Below are positions 36,101 to 47,500 of a stretch of 64,000 nucleotides of DNA, piece by piece; within the stretch, counting starts at the first letter, position 1; each line of letters begins with the position of its first letter. The notes beneath the pieces were generated by a model that did no database searches, was not told the origin of the DNA, and saw only the letters and a list, made by a program, of their open reading frames with translations. Source of the DNA: Collybiopsis luxurians FD-317 M1. Lineage: Eukaryota > Basidiomycota > Agaricomycetes > Agaricales > Omphalotaceae. The DNA is taken from the NCBI GenBank assembly GCA_000827265.1, contig KN834769.1, forward strand, positions 481,996 through 545,995, read 5' to 3'. A program made the translations under genes and the position numbers.

Positions 36101-37365
36101 GAACTAGAAAGATGAATATTCTCACACTATCTAATCCCCTATCTCTATATCAATGAAGATAACGCGAGATTTGGACTCATTGAAAGCTTAGGATCAACGG
36201 GCGGGAGATGTCGTTCAAACTCTCCTGGCCAACTCCTGGCGTTCTAGTAAATTGCTGGGAGAGGAACAAGAAAGTCGGCAAAGTAGATCAGACAGAATGA
36301 GTGGGGAGAAATTGGGGAGAAGGAAAAGATTTCTCGACGGTCAGTCCACCTCGGTTCTTGTATAAGTGTCAAGCCCCTTCATTCTTCATTCTTCATTTGA
36401 ATATTTGCTTTTGTATGAATACCAGACGCCGTGCAGCACTTGTACGTAATAAGGTCAACAGCCACTCCTCTGGAGTTACACCCACGACGATGGTCCATAA
36501 TTTCACAACTTACGACACCAGCTATATAACAACCGTTTACTGAGAAACCTCCATGGGCAACGGCGATGAATACCTACAATTATCCGCGAGTTGCGAGCTG
36601 CGAGCGCTCTGTTCCGCTGTATCGATCGCTCGTGTTATCCCCACCCATCGTCTATCCACCCCAGAAGCTCATATCTTATGCTCCAAACTATACTCAGCAT
36701 CCCAACCTTATGTGCGCTCTCACCGGGAGTGGGATTGAGTACAGCGCCCCACACTCTGTTAATGTTCCCGGTCTTCCCGTTCTGATATGAGAGCTTTATC
36801 ACACTTCTTGACCATCGTTTTATTCACAGGGACCTGTAACTTGGGCTGCATGGAGTCACAACTCGAATGCTGAATCGCATCGCAACAAACGGCCTATGGT
36901 ATCAGATGAGTGGATATTAATGAACCTGTTTCTTACTTCATCCTATCTTGGTTTCAGTAAAGATCTATGAAATTGACTTACTATAACGAGGACTGAGAAC
37001 TTCTGGCAGCGATGTCTGAGCTGTGGGGTGGAATTGCTACCTTTTCGTAGTAGGTTCTTTTGAATTGTCTGCGTTTGGCAGGGGTTATAGCTCAGTAACA
37101 TAGGCGCGCGATCGTCTACACCGCTGCGCCACTTGCAAACCGAACGAATAACGTGTTTTGCATATTTTATGGTCTGCGATTCGACATTGATCACAATAAG
37201 ATATATATAAAATATCACTTTTTGCAACTTCGCCTACTCACCATTCTCTTTGTGTCATTCTAGGTCCAATAATCATCTCTTCGTTTTTTTCTGCTATCCA
37301 TCTTTTAACCTTTGGCGGGAGCTACCAGCGGGGCATTCCAACAATCGCCCCTCCCATTCCGCAAT
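33140..37365. other. Gene-poor stretch between the HeLo-like genes
   Basis: No gene with a known domain is present. Short open frames occur, including an Asn/Gly-rich one at 35783-36085 listed separately and an ATG-started minus-strand frame at 34065-34490 that I cannot assign. Repeats of GAAATAAGCT lie near 34219-34255. Confidence 0.45.
35783..36085 (-). CDS. Short Asn/Gly-rich open frame, possible first exon
   Basis: An ATG at 36085 opens a 100-codon frame beginning MNDNPTVGQNSYHNIGPGG and continuing with SNGRNFSYG. This low-complexity Asn/Gly/Tyr composition resembles the N-terminal motifs of the NACHT proteins and the motif of the HeLo-like proteins nearby, though it is not the same sequence. 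No partner exon is evident. It could be a remnant, the first exon of an unrecognised gene, or chance. Confidence 0.25.
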   Translation of the reverse strand: MNDNPTVGQNSYHNIGPGGHTYFSNGRNFSYGFTLSLDDQRAFYGSYLGSPIDNMFLFKIKPKKSVQLWYSLKFETVRNLSLSLISSDLVVIVPGIFTYY

Positions 37366-39347
37366 ATGATGACTGCTTCTCAAATCCGCCTTCCTCTCTA
37401 TCGTGGCCCTCCCTCGTTCCGGTCAACTAGCTCAGGTGAAGTGGCGAACGGACAAACCAACTCTTCGGCAGACTATACACAAAGTGCAAGAAAGACTTGG
37501 GCTGTTCCAAAATGGCTACGACTTTCAGGAAGAGGAGATCAGCCTGCTAAGGCCGAGGTTTCTGGCGACACGCTTAATAAACCAGAAATCCAAAAGCTTC
37601 TCTCAGCAATCTCAGTATTTGATGATTCGGCCTTGACCGTCCTCCACGGTGCGGCTTCATCTGCACCTATCCCATGGCTCGGTGAGCTTGCAAGACTAGC
37701 AGTTGGGATATGGGAAGCTGTGCAGGTATGTTCAGTGTCTACGCCTTTGAATGGAGATTTACCTACCTCTTCGAAGACCAACCGTGCCAACAAAAGGGAC
37801 TTACTCTCATTAGCTGAATATGTCCTTGGGACAGTGTTGACAGTGGTGACAACGTGTGAAGAAGTAGTATTACATGGAAAAGAATCAGCTGACTCTGGAA
37901 GTCAGGCTGGTCAGGACTCTAACAACTCTTCTAAACGTCCGGATGAAGTAGTAGAGAACGACGTAAACAGGGAGAATGGCCAAGCGCTGGGACAGCTTGA
38001 AAGTAGCGTTAGACAGCTCTGCTCGTACGTCTCATCTTTTTTGCTGAAAGAAAGCATCGTGATTTACGCTTCTCCTCTTCAACTCATGACAGTACTTTAA
38101 CTGAGATATCCGATTATGCCAGGCGAAATGCGCTCCGAAGATTTTTTACCGCAGGAAAGGTGGTTGAGTATCGAGACAAGATTAGTGCTGCTCTGGATGA
38201 CTATCTTGTGCGTATGTACTACCTTAAGTGAGGCACACCAAACTCACGTTAATTTCTTTTGACGTAGTTTCAAGCGAACAGCATTATAGCCATAGACATT
38301 CAACGACTCCTGTCGCGGATTGAGGCCCAACGAAAAATTCTACAAGCGAAGCAGTCGAATTCTCTGGTGCCCGCGACAGTCACTCACGTCGCGGTAGCTG
38401 CTGTTCTCCAAGGAAACTCTTCACCTGAGCCTTCAGGCGCAGGAAGTACAGGAGGTGTCGACCTAGCGCCTAGTTTCCCAGCTTCCGGCTCCGTTCAAGC
38501 AGCAGGTTCATTCCGAATTGGAGAACTTGCGATTGTAGCTTCCGAGCCTAGGAACGTTTCTGGTGTTCCTAAGTCTCAACTCGAGCCCGAACGCGACCAC
38601 AGAATCGAAAACCAGCCTGGAATTTCTTTTGAGAATATTGCAAAGGAAAATGCTGTAGGTGAATCGATGATTGATGTAGTATCTGGCGGGGATGTTGAAG
38701 AAGTCCAGCGAGATGCAGAAGGAGAAGACAGAGACGCTGGAGTTGCCGACAACTTCCTCGACCCCGCTGGAGTCACTTCAGAGTCAAGCGGCGTCGTGCA
38801 AGTTACCTGGATCTCTGGAGATCAAAATATCACTCGAGTGAAGGACAATTCACAAAGACGGAATTACGGGAACATCTACAATAATCATGGTATCACTTCT
38901 ACTGGCGTTGTTCCCGGCCCAGATCTTGGTAGAGATATGATTAACACTAACAGCGACATCGCGGAGGCAGAAGCAGGAACAGGAACGCCATCATTAGGAT
39001 ATTGCAGAGACTTTCTGAACGAAGGAGGGGAGGGAAGAGGGAGGGAAGAATATCGATGGTCATCGAGCAATCTGTCCGACCCATCCCAAAACAATGATCA
39101 CAGGGATGCAAGACTCTACATGGAGTACGACTTCGGTGCCACGACGGACAGAAATACCGTTTCAAATGCCTTTGAAAGCCACTATGGCGGTGATGATACT
39201 CTATCTCGAGACAGCGGATCTCATTGGCATTATCGCCAACGGTGGCAGGATAATGGTGCCGTTTTTCCTCCTCGTCAAACCTACTATGACGAAAATGGTG
39301 TTCCCTGTGCTGTTCCCCTAGGCGGAGGGCGTCGTTGGCGTCATTGA
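37366..39347 (+). CDS. HeLo/MLKL-like helical-bundle protein with Asn-rich motif, copy 2
   Basis: Exons 37366-37725, 37777-38024, 38093-38207 and 38268-39347 give about 600 residues. It is a paralogue of the gene at 31236. The bundle shows ASSAPIPWLGELARLAVGIW, LAEYVLGTVLTVVTTCEEVV, TLTEISDYARRNALRRF and GKVVEYRDKISAALDDYL. The Asn-rich motif SGDQNIT ... NYGNIYNN lies near residues 420-447 and the tail reads QTYYDENGVPCAVP then GGRRW. It lacks the short intron at 31812-31864 of copy 1. The reading frame extends upstream of 37366 only through a non-ATG codon, so the ATG was preferred. Confidence 0.75.
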
Positions 39348-39495
39348 AGGGAGAATTCTAAAGGATATTTAGTTACAACAGACTATTTAAGCTTAGAGGT
39401 ATCTTATTTGATTCGAATGTTAAGAATACCTAGTCTGTTATATACATGTATATGTATAGCTACTAATTTACTTTGAATCCTCACTAGAAACATTA

Positions 39496-42292
39496 TCAGC
39501 TGGAACTATGGGAAGCGATAGCCACCGTAGTGCTATTTCCAGATTCGCCACCTTTCGGAAGGACCACAAGCAACGACTTTTCATCTTTTGAAGAGGCGCA
39601 ACTCTGAGAGGGAAACTGTACTCTGATGTTCACGGAGGCCAGACTTTGGGATGGGTCCGAGATAGTCAGGATATTGCCGACGAGGTCCCATATCAATGCA
39701 ACATTACCATCGACAGACAGTTGGAAATCATTCCCTTGACCGATATCCGACTCGGAGCCGCACAACGAAAATGATATAGATCCCTCTTTCCCCCAAAATA
39801 CCGCCATAGCCAATCCATGCTTCTCATCTATCAACGCAGACACGTTATCGTCATTCGAGATCGTTTTAATATAGCGGTCGACGTCTTGTGCACGTTGCGT
39901 AAAGGTAGTATAATCCAATCCGGGGAACGCGGTATAAGTGGCCGGAACATAGTTCGAGCCAAGATTAGAGGAATGCTCGAGCCATGCGGAAAACAGGCTG
40001 ACTTCAGCAGGAGGTTGCGTGGATATGCCGATCTGGGACCAATTTCCCACTTTCGTGCTACTGCGAACATTCAACTTGATACCATTGTCAGGGCCGAGCT
40101 TGTATCCAACACCATCGTGCCAGAGGGTCGTACTTGCTGAGATTGGAAGCGTCTGTGTACCACTCTCGTTCCCAAACGATAGATGACCCCCAGTGAGTCC
40201 TGATCCAGCAACGAATATCTCCCCAGAACGCCTCTTCTGATCGAGCACAGTATAAACTGGCGCTCCGCTTTCCGACTTTATCCCCGAAACCATAACACGC
40301 TGGACATCGTCCGGAAGCATGAACCAAGCTTTCTGCCAGGTAAGTTTGCGGGTAAGCGGGTTTGTATATCGCATAACCCCAACCCCGACCTGTGCGTTCG
40401 ACACTCCGCCAACGAATGATTCCACACCTGTGAAACTCGTTTCCGCACAGGTGAGCTGAGTGGCGTTGTAATCGACGGTGATGCCAGGAATGAGATTCCA
40501 GTCCCATGCTGCGGCGATATCCTCATATTCGTCTCCTTGAAGGTAGGTATAAAGTACCCCATCTGAGAGATGAAAGCCGAAAGGCTAAAACCAAAACGTG
40601 AGCTCAGAGCTAGAACCGCTGTTCGAGTCACTCACATTTTGGGAATTGGTACACTCGGTATTGTTAGTTCGGGTAGAGTACATTTTCAGTGTGGACACGT
40701 AGTTGCTGCCTCTGTGAACCTGAAATGCTCCCGTTGAGGAATGAGAGAAAATAACGATGACCAGTTTACCATGTAGTCATTTGCGAAAAACACCTTGTCC
40801 CCATTCAAGGCTCCAGCGTTAGCACTGGTACCATTAGCGTTGGCAAGACTTGACGCAAAGTGAATCATGTCTTGCGAAGACCATACATTGCCGAGCTCCG
40901 CAACCTCGGAGAGGTTCAGATGAATACCTGATGTCGCCCTGATGACATACCGCAGCTTGAGCTTGAGTCTCAACTTGAAAATTGAGCTTACTGTTTATCT
41001 GCGACGGGAAAGCTGATGAAGCGGCCAAGAACAGACTTGCATAAGGAGACATTAGTAATGTTTCGCTCGAGCATACAGAACGGCTCACGAAATCCCAGTG
41101 CAAAACACCAGTAACTTCGTTTTGATATATCATCCAAGCATCCCCGTTGAATATCGTCTCCATAGTATTGATCGTAGTTGTATTCCCGGAATATTGAGTC
41201 CCAGCAGCGATCAGTTCCAAATCGAGCACATCGCTCGAGCTATGCAGGAGGAATAAGCTTCATTCAATGATGTAGAGGGCCCACCTACTACACCTGGCCA
41301 TAATTCCCGTTATACAATATGCCTTCATGCTGGCCAAAGCTTCCATCCGGTCTGACGCCATCTGCCTTGATACCATTCCTAATCTGAAGCTCTCCGTTGA
41401 TCCTGCCGTAGGCATCAGCCACCATTGAAACGTTTCCGCTCAGCAGCGCGCTGTCGATTCCAACTTTTGCGACGTCAAGAGTATTTGCTCCAGCGATTAC
41501 GCCGTTTGGCGCTAGTCCGTTGACAAATGGTAAGTTGAATGCACCGAACCCGCGAGCGGTCATTCTAGTGCAGTTATTAATTTCGGCCGTCGTGAGTGAA
41601 CTATTCATGAGGAGACAGGTCGGGCCGACGAGCGAAGGAACGCCGATGATCTAAGGGATGTATTAACTCATGAAGGACGCGTCAAAGGAAGAACTCACGT
41701 TGCTGAACCAATTCGTATTCCACATAGTGTCATCGTTCGGATCGCACGGGCAGGCAGGAGTACCTCCGGAATCCAGACATGCAGGGTTAGAGAAATCGTG
41801 CGAGAACCACCAGTCCATTCCTGCAGCTATTTTGGACTGCAGAACGCCAGAACATGGCTGGGGTATGGTATCGTTATTTTGGCTAGTATACCAAATTCCA
41901 GCCATAGTTTCTGCGTAGCAAAGTCGGTAAATAACAGAGCTTGAACATTCAAAAGGATTTTCAGTACCGAGGCGAGACCAATGATTTTCGGCCGGCCAAT
42001 TAGCTCTCTGAGCAGCGCATCCAGTTGTGTAGTCAACATCACTCCAAGTGCCATTCTCGTTCAAGGAAAGACACCTGCAACGCTGTCAGAATCTATAAGA
42101 AGTTGAAGCAGGATTGACACTTCACCAATTCTCGACTTCCGAGGCAGTCTCGTTGCTCAACGCGAGACTGTTGACGACCAATTCAATCCGACGTTGTTGA
42201 ATGAGCTCAATGTCCGAAGTGTTTGCGGCATTTGCGGTGCCTAGAGCACTTAATAGCTGTACAACATAGAAGAGCTTCTGAACGGCGCGCAT
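39496..42292 (-). CDS. Polysaccharide lyase family 8 (PL8) enzyme, secreted
   Basis: Eight exons (42292-42126, 42074-41699, 41650-41292, 41239-41089, 41035-40992, 40938-40770, 40719-40636, 40584-39496) join in frame to about 812 residues, a normal PL8 length. The N-terminus looks like a signal peptide (VQKLFYVVQLLSALGTANA). The alpha-toroid part includes NWFSN|IIGVPSLVGPTCLLMN and VRPDGSFGQH followed by YNGNYGQ, which holds the catalytic His/Tyr region of the family. WDFSVLGRFISFP and then FFANDYMVHRGSNYVSTLKM lead into the beta-sandwich half. PL8 enzymes cleave uronic-acid polymers such as hyaluronate, chondroitin or xanthan by beta-elimination. The substrate here is not predictable from sequence. 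Confidence 0.88.
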
Positions 42293-42816
42293 TGCGGTAG
42301 ACAGCGAGTGCTGCGACGTCCTGAAAGCCGAATAAGAGCCGGATGTTCAAGTTCGCTTGGAATCCAATTGAGGCATGACTGTACATTTGTGGGAACGGTT
42401 ATTGATAGGCTTTCAATGCTTTACATGCCGACCAGATGAGGACCTGAAGCCAAGGCAGAAGCTGGTGATCATGGCTGGTGATAACCTTGGGCGCCAAAAA
42501 GTGTCCGTTTGAAGTTGGATCAGTACATACCAAGGCTCTACATGAAAGAACGAATTGATCATGAAGAATTTCCCGGATAACTTGCCTCCCTGGAGCTTCG
42601 AACAGTCCGCAAAGCCTTCGTGGATACCTTTAGCCCACTCGTCTAAATGCAAGCCCGACTGTCGTTTTCGTTCCCAGGACTGCAGGATACTAAATATTCA
42701 ATTCTTTGAGTCTTGGCTATAACATGTTTCCCTCACAGCGGAAACTCAGTGTAGGCTAGACTTTACGCGAAAGTCCTTTGAGAATGAACATACATCGATT
42801 TAAAAAAGGCGTACAG
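42293..42816. other. Spacer, no gene seen
   Basis: This lies between the PL8 start and the end of the first F-box gene. It must contain the PL8 promoter. One short minus-strand frame (42413-42652) has no domain. Confidence 0.5.
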
Positions 42817-44607
42817 CTAAATAATCGTTTCCGTACCATTTAAATGCATATTAAACAGGGTGAGTGCCCAGTTCATAGACGTAGCCGCAGACACAAGTCC
42901 AGTCATTGGTCCATCCGTATATTGCACATCATTCTTTCTAGTTTGTGCATGCAACTCTAGTCCATCCTCCTTTGCCTTTCGCAAACTACGGACTTCTTCG
43001 TCTGCAAAAGATACCGGCTTGAAGAATATCAGCTCGCAAGAGTCCAGCATTCTCGCCTTATGCCGAACGACGATGAATTCAGTGAGGACTTGAGTTGACC
43101 AACGACGTGACCAGCCTGAATTTGGTGTGGGATCTATCATGCGCAAATGACGCAGGTGGGGGCAGAGAGGAAGTGGATTGCTGGCAGATGGAATGAGACT
43201 CGTGAGGTAGCTGTCCTCCAGTGTACTTGTGCCTTGCCGCCGAAATATATTGCCAGCATCGACAAAGTCAAGCGAGGTCAAGTTAGGAACAAGCGAGAGA
43301 CATTCTGCGAATGCTTCAGGTGTCAATGGAATGTCCAGTCCCAAGCTTTCGAGGTTATGCAATGGAAAATTGAGGATTGGAACTTGAGAGGATACCATTA
43401 ATGCGCCAAACAAGCAAAAATGCAGGCTCTTTAATGAGGGGCAAACAATGCGGGAAACAACAGCAGATATATGAGCTAGATGGTTGACCTGCTGATGTTC
43501 CACTTCTTCTCGCTCCATACTAGAGATTCCCGGGACTGACACCGTTGAAATCCTCAAATGCAGCACAGCCAAATCAGCCAAGATGGCAGTAGGTAAAGCA
43601 GAATGATCAAAATTCTGTACCGATATGGTAACACCAGCTTTGAAAGTTTTCAGCATACTGCATCCAGCTAAAACACCTAGCAAATCAGAAGGGGTTAAGA
43701 TGTCCCGTATTGCAAGATCCGTCAACATATCCCAGCGGCAGGAAAGCGTATGATAGGAGATATGTTCTCGACCTTTTAGCGTTTCAATGTCGAGACTCCG
43801 TAACATAGGCATTTTTGCTAGGAGAGCGGTATGATATTGAACTCTTTCATCCACTATCATAGGACTTCTAAGGTCTTTAAGTACTAATGATACGAGATAC
43901 GGGAAGGATGAACCCGATGGTAAGGATTCATGGAATGTCATTTGGTCGGTTCGGTTCAAGACTAGATTCAGATTTTGCATTCGGTCGCGGAAGTATAACA
44001 CAGTCTTCAACAGCGACTCCATGCTGCCAGACTCCTGTTGGTTGTCGAGTCGAAGTCGACGAACAGCTGAGCCTCCATCGAGGGAAATAAACACTGGAAG
44101 TGAGCCAGAGCGCTGTAGCCACGAGTTAATACCAGCTATCCGCTGAGAAGCAGCATCCTGAGAGAGATGAGGGGGGAAGTAAATGTGTAGTGAGCTCCAC
44201 AGTCGAGGGGTCTCAATGGCAACGCGTCTCCAGTCTCGGCATACCATCGTCAAAAGTAAAGGCGCATGCTGCAGGCTTCGAAGCCCGTATATTGTGTCCG
44301 ATGGCAAACACCACTTGAATATTTCAGCAAGTGTTTCATTGGGAATCTGGCGAATGGGGGAAATCAAAGCTTGGTGAGCGTCGATATAGGCTTCGACTCT
44401 GCTCCTTTCGGATAGAAGAGTATCGAGAACAGCTTGTACGCGAGTAATCTCTGATTCTAGACGAAGGAGTTCCTGCTGAGGCTCGATAAGAACAGCCTTC
44501 AGCTGAGCTATCTCTGCTGAAAAAGGCACATAGTTGGTCCCGAGTACTGAAACAAAAGGCGAAGCAGCAATATTCCAAGGCAGAGGGGAGGAGGAAACAC
44601 TCGACAT
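42817..44607 (-). CDS. F-box protein, copy 1
   Basis: A single exon of 596 codons starts at ATG 44607. After a short head (SPFVSVLGTNYVPF) comes a coiled coil (about residues 30-75: LKAVLIEPQQELLRLESEIT). The F-box follows, SPIRQIPNETLAEIFKWCLP to CRDWRRVAIETPRLWSSLHI. The remaining 450 residues look like irregular leucine-rich repeats. F-box proteins are substrate adaptors of SCF ubiquitin ligases, and the C-terminal part would bind the target. The last residues are TETII, close to the tails of the other copies. It is the most diverged of the three minus-strand copies. Confidence 0.88.
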   Translation of the reverse strand: MSSVSSSPLPWNIAASPFVSVLGTNYVPFSAEIAQLKAVLIEPQQELLRLESEITRVQAVLDTLLSERSRVEAYIDAHQALISPIRQIPNETLAEIFKWCLPSDTIYGLRSLQHAPLLLTMVCRDWRRVAIETPRLWSSLHIYFPPHLSQDAASQRIAGINSWLQRSGSLPVFISLDGGSAVRRLRLDNQQESGSMESLLKTVLYFRDRMQNLNLVLNRTDQMTFHESLPSGSSFPYLVSLVLKDLRSPMIVDERVQYHTALLAKMPMLRSLDIETLKGREHISYHTLSCRWDMLTDLAIRDILTPSDLLGVLAGCSMLKTFKAGVTISVQNFDHSALPTAILADLAVLHLRISTVSVPGISSMEREEVEHQQVNHLAHISAVVSRIVCPSLKSLHFCLFGALMVSSQVPILNFPLHNLESLGLDIPLTPEAFAECLSLVPNLTSLDFVDAGNIFRRQGTSTLEDSYLTSLIPSASNPLPLCPHLRHLRMIDPTPNSGWSRRWSTQVLTEFIVVRHKARMLDSCELIFFKPVSFADEEVRSLRKAKEDGLELHAQTRKNDVQYTDGPMTGLVSAATSMNWALTLFNMHLNGTETII

Positions 44608-44924
44608 AGGTGTAAGACAAAAGCAAGCTGTGCTTGGTTCTAAGCGCCCATCAGCGCCTTTTTTGTACTCGTTCAGCGCGTCTGTTTCTTTCCATCATCG
44701 ATGCTAAGATCATATGGACGGCTATAGATCCGAGTAAGTATCAAGATAATGATCAAGTCAGGCCTTTGCGTTGGCGGTAATGTCACTCAGGTCTCCCTCC
44801 CGGCCTTGATGTCCCTCAGCCGTAAAAATTTGAAAATTGCTAAGACTCTCATGAAACAAATTGTACGAATCTCCCTTACTGGAAAGCCATATACTGGATA
44901 TGGATTTAGATACAAAGAATGAAG
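44608..44924. other. Spacer between F-box genes 1 and 2
   Basis: The 317 bases hold the upstream region of copy 1 and the 3' flank of copy 2. No gene is seen. The part from about 44867 is the left edge of a tandemly duplicated block. Confidence 0.5.
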
Positions 44925-46736
44925 TTAAATGATCACATCTGTATCGAAAGAACCATCCATATCTGACAAGGTGGCTGGGGAGAAATTATATTTTTCTATG
45001 ATCCCAGCCATTGGTCCATCCTCAAAAGCAAACGCATCGAGCTTTTTGGTTTGATGTAGATGCAGCTCTAACCCATCTTCTTTTGCCTGTCGTAACCTGA
45101 GAACTTCTTCATCTGGAAAAAGTGGCAGCGTCGCAATAAACATGTCACAAAAGTCTAACATCCTGGCCTTACGACGAGCTGTGATAAATTCCGTTAGGGC
45201 CCTTGTCGACCACTGGCGTGTCCAATTCATACTATAATCCGATGTGCGATCTATCATGCGAAAACGTCGTAAGAGGGGGCAGCAGGAAAGTGGATTGCTC
45301 GGTGAGGGAGTTAGGCCCAGGAAATGTCTGTCTGCGAGCGTGCTTTTGTGTTGCCAGTCGATTGAATCCCCAGCATCTACGAAGTCGAGCGAGGTCACAT
45401 TGGGAACAAGCGAGAGAAACTCTGTGAAAGCTTCAGGTGTCATTGGAATATCCAGTCCCAAGGTTTCTATTCCATGCAGTGGAAAATTGTGCAATGGAAC
45501 TTGGAAGAATGTTGTTATTGTACCTTTCAGGGACACGTGTAGGTTCCTCAATGAAGGGAAAATCATGTGAGAAGTGATAGTAGATATTTGGGCAACACAT
45601 TGGCTCTGCCAATGTTCTTCATCCATATCAGATGGGCGATACCCATTTATGCAAATCTGCAGATGTAACCTGACCAAATCAGCTAAGATAGCTGTAGGTA
45701 ATACGGCAGGTTCATCAAATAAATAATCTTGTTCAGGCACTATAAGACCAACTTCGAGTGCTTTTAATGCACCACTTCCTGCTAAAATCCCAAGTAAATC
45801 GGCGGGAGCTAAGAAGTCCTTTATCGAAAGATTTGTTATGCCGCCCCAACGACAGGGAAGCGCAGAAAAAAGATTTCTGTCTCTTGGAATTTTGATTTCG
45901 AGACTCTGTAACATAGGCATTCTATCCTGAGAAAGGAGAGTTCCATAATATGGGGCTCCTTCGAGTTCATCGACTACCATGCTCCACGCGTGACCTCTTC
46001 CGTGTGCAATGTCCTCGAGTATCACCGAGGTGAGATACGGGAAAGGTGAATTCGATGGTAGCAATTCAAGAAAAATCATTAAGTCGGCGCGTTTCAGGGC
46101 AAGATTCATGTGTTTGATTCTGTCCCGAAAAGCTACCAGAGACTTGACCATCAACGCCATGTTCCCTGGAGCTTCAGGATAATTTATACCGGGAGTGTAA
46201 AAACCTCCATGTAGGGATATAGACACTGGAAGCTTGGCAGAGTGCTGCAGCCACGAAGTAAGACCAGCTATCCGCTGAGAAGCAGCATTCTGAGAGAAAC
46301 GAGGGGGCAGATATATGTGCAGCGAGCTCCACAATTGAGGAGTCTCTTTCGCGACGCGTCTCCAATCCCGGCATACCATTGTCATAAGTAAAGGTGCATG
46401 CTTCAGGCTTCGCACCCCGTATGCTGTTTCCGATGGCAAACACCAACTAAATATTTCTGCAAGTGTTTCAAAGGGAATTTGGCGAATCGGGGACATCAAA
46501 GCCTGGTGAGCATCGATATAGGCTTCGACTCTTTTTTTCTCAGATAGAAGACAATCGAGAGCTGCTTGTACGCGAGTGATCTCTGATTCAAGGCGATAGA
46601 GCTCCTGCTGGGGCCCAACAAGTGCTGTCTTCAGCTGAGCCAGCTCTGCTAAAGAAGGTACATAGTTGGTGCCAAGTACTGAGGCGAAAGGGGAAGTGGC
46701 GGGATCCCAGATCAGAGGTAGAGGTACGCTCGACAT
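44925..46736 (-). CDS. F-box protein, copy 2
   Basis: A single exon of about 603 residues starts at ATG 46736. The head reads DPATSPFASVLGTNYVPSL, then a coiled coil (ELYRLESEITRVQAALD) and an F-box (SPIRQIPFETLAEIFSWCLP, then CRDWRRVAKETPQLWSSLHI). The C-terminal half has leucine-rich spacing and ends TDVII. It is much closer to copy 3 than to the others, and both lie in repeated blocks of about 2.8 kb. The predicted role is target recognition in an SCF ubiquitin ligase. Confidence 0.9.
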   Translation of the reverse strand: MSSVPLPLIWDPATSPFASVLGTNYVPSLAELAQLKTALVGPQQELYRLESEITRVQAALDCLLSEKKRVEAYIDAHQALMSPIRQIPFETLAEIFSWCLPSETAYGVRSLKHAPLLMTMVCRDWRRVAKETPQLWSSLHIYLPPRFSQNAASQRIAGLTSWLQHSAKLPVSISLHGGFYTPGINYPEAPGNMALMVKSLVAFRDRIKHMNLALKRADLMIFLELLPSNSPFPYLTSVILEDIAHGRGHAWSMVVDELEGAPYYGTLLSQDRMPMLQSLEIKIPRDRNLFSALPCRWGGITNLSIKDFLAPADLLGILAGSGALKALEVGLIVPEQDYLFDEPAVLPTAILADLVRLHLQICINGYRPSDMDEEHWQSQCVAQISTITSHMIFPSLRNLHVSLKGTITTFFQVPLHNFPLHGIETLGLDIPMTPEAFTEFLSLVPNVTSLDFVDAGDSIDWQHKSTLADRHFLGLTPSPSNPLSCCPLLRRFRMIDRTSDYSMNWTRQWSTRALTEFITARRKARMLDFCDMFIATLPLFPDEEVLRLRQAKEDGLELHLHQTKKLDAFAFEDGPMAGIIEKYNFSPATLSDMDGSFDTDVII

Positions 46737-46944
46737 GGCGTCGTTGCAAGTCAAAGGGCAAGCTGTGGAGAGTCAGGCGCACATTCCAAGCGCCCAAAAA
46801 GGTTGTTCGCAGGCACCATGATTGATTGATTTCGGTTAGAGATAATTGGCGACGCTCCAGCAGCAAGACGAGGTATACCTACATGTCCAGTACAGATCTA
46901 ATTTAAATTGTATTTCTGGCGACAGCTACTCAAGACCGTTTCCA

Positions 46945-47500
46945 TCACCTCCGAATACCAACCTCACCCAACTTCTCCTCTAAACCCACGCTCCTCCCCA
47001 CCATACCGCGCTCACTGGGCTCGGAATCCGCTCCAGCTACGAGCATAGACGCCGCAGGTACGCTAACACTCGTACCCACATCTTGAACCTCAGAAACTGT
47101 CTCTCTTTCTCCTAATTCAAGTCTCTCCTCCCGCCTTTCCTCCCATCCGGGAATAACTCCCCTCTTACCCAACGTAGACCCATTACCTTTCCCTCCACCC
47201 CTTGCTCCTCGAATGACTTGCTCCATGTATAACAGCTTTGGTTCCAAGAAACCTATGATGATTTTATTTTATTTTACGTTGCTTTTTGGGTAAAGGAAGA
47301 GGTAAAATAGATCAACACCAACATCGCTCAGCATTCCCCTACGTCAACATGACCGGTTATCTGATAAATAAAACTTGATATCCGAGGCGAGTGCGAGGGG
47401 ATGTTAATTGTATATCAAGATGTCGCATGATGAATGCACGGAGAAGAAACGAACGGAAGGAAAGGGGAGAAGAGTTGGTTAGTGATTAGCTCAGTGTGAT
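46945..47500 (-). pseudogene. 3' fragment of TPT1, duplicated and decaying
   Basis: The stretch copies the last two exons of the TPT1 gene found at 49872-52471. The last-exon copy (46945-47247) keeps an open frame ending GLEEKLGEVGIRR, against GLEEKLGEIDIRR in the true gene. The copy of the preceding exon (about 47338-47445) has lost its splice acceptor context, carries indels and has a TAG. Similarity continues into the flanking intron to about 47645. There is no copy of the upstream catalytic exons, so this cannot encode an active enzyme. Confidence 0.85.

Noticed and set aside
37050..37160. A possible tRNA-like fold
   Set aside because: The sequence does not keep the acceptor stem or the conserved TTCGA arm needed to call a tRNA.
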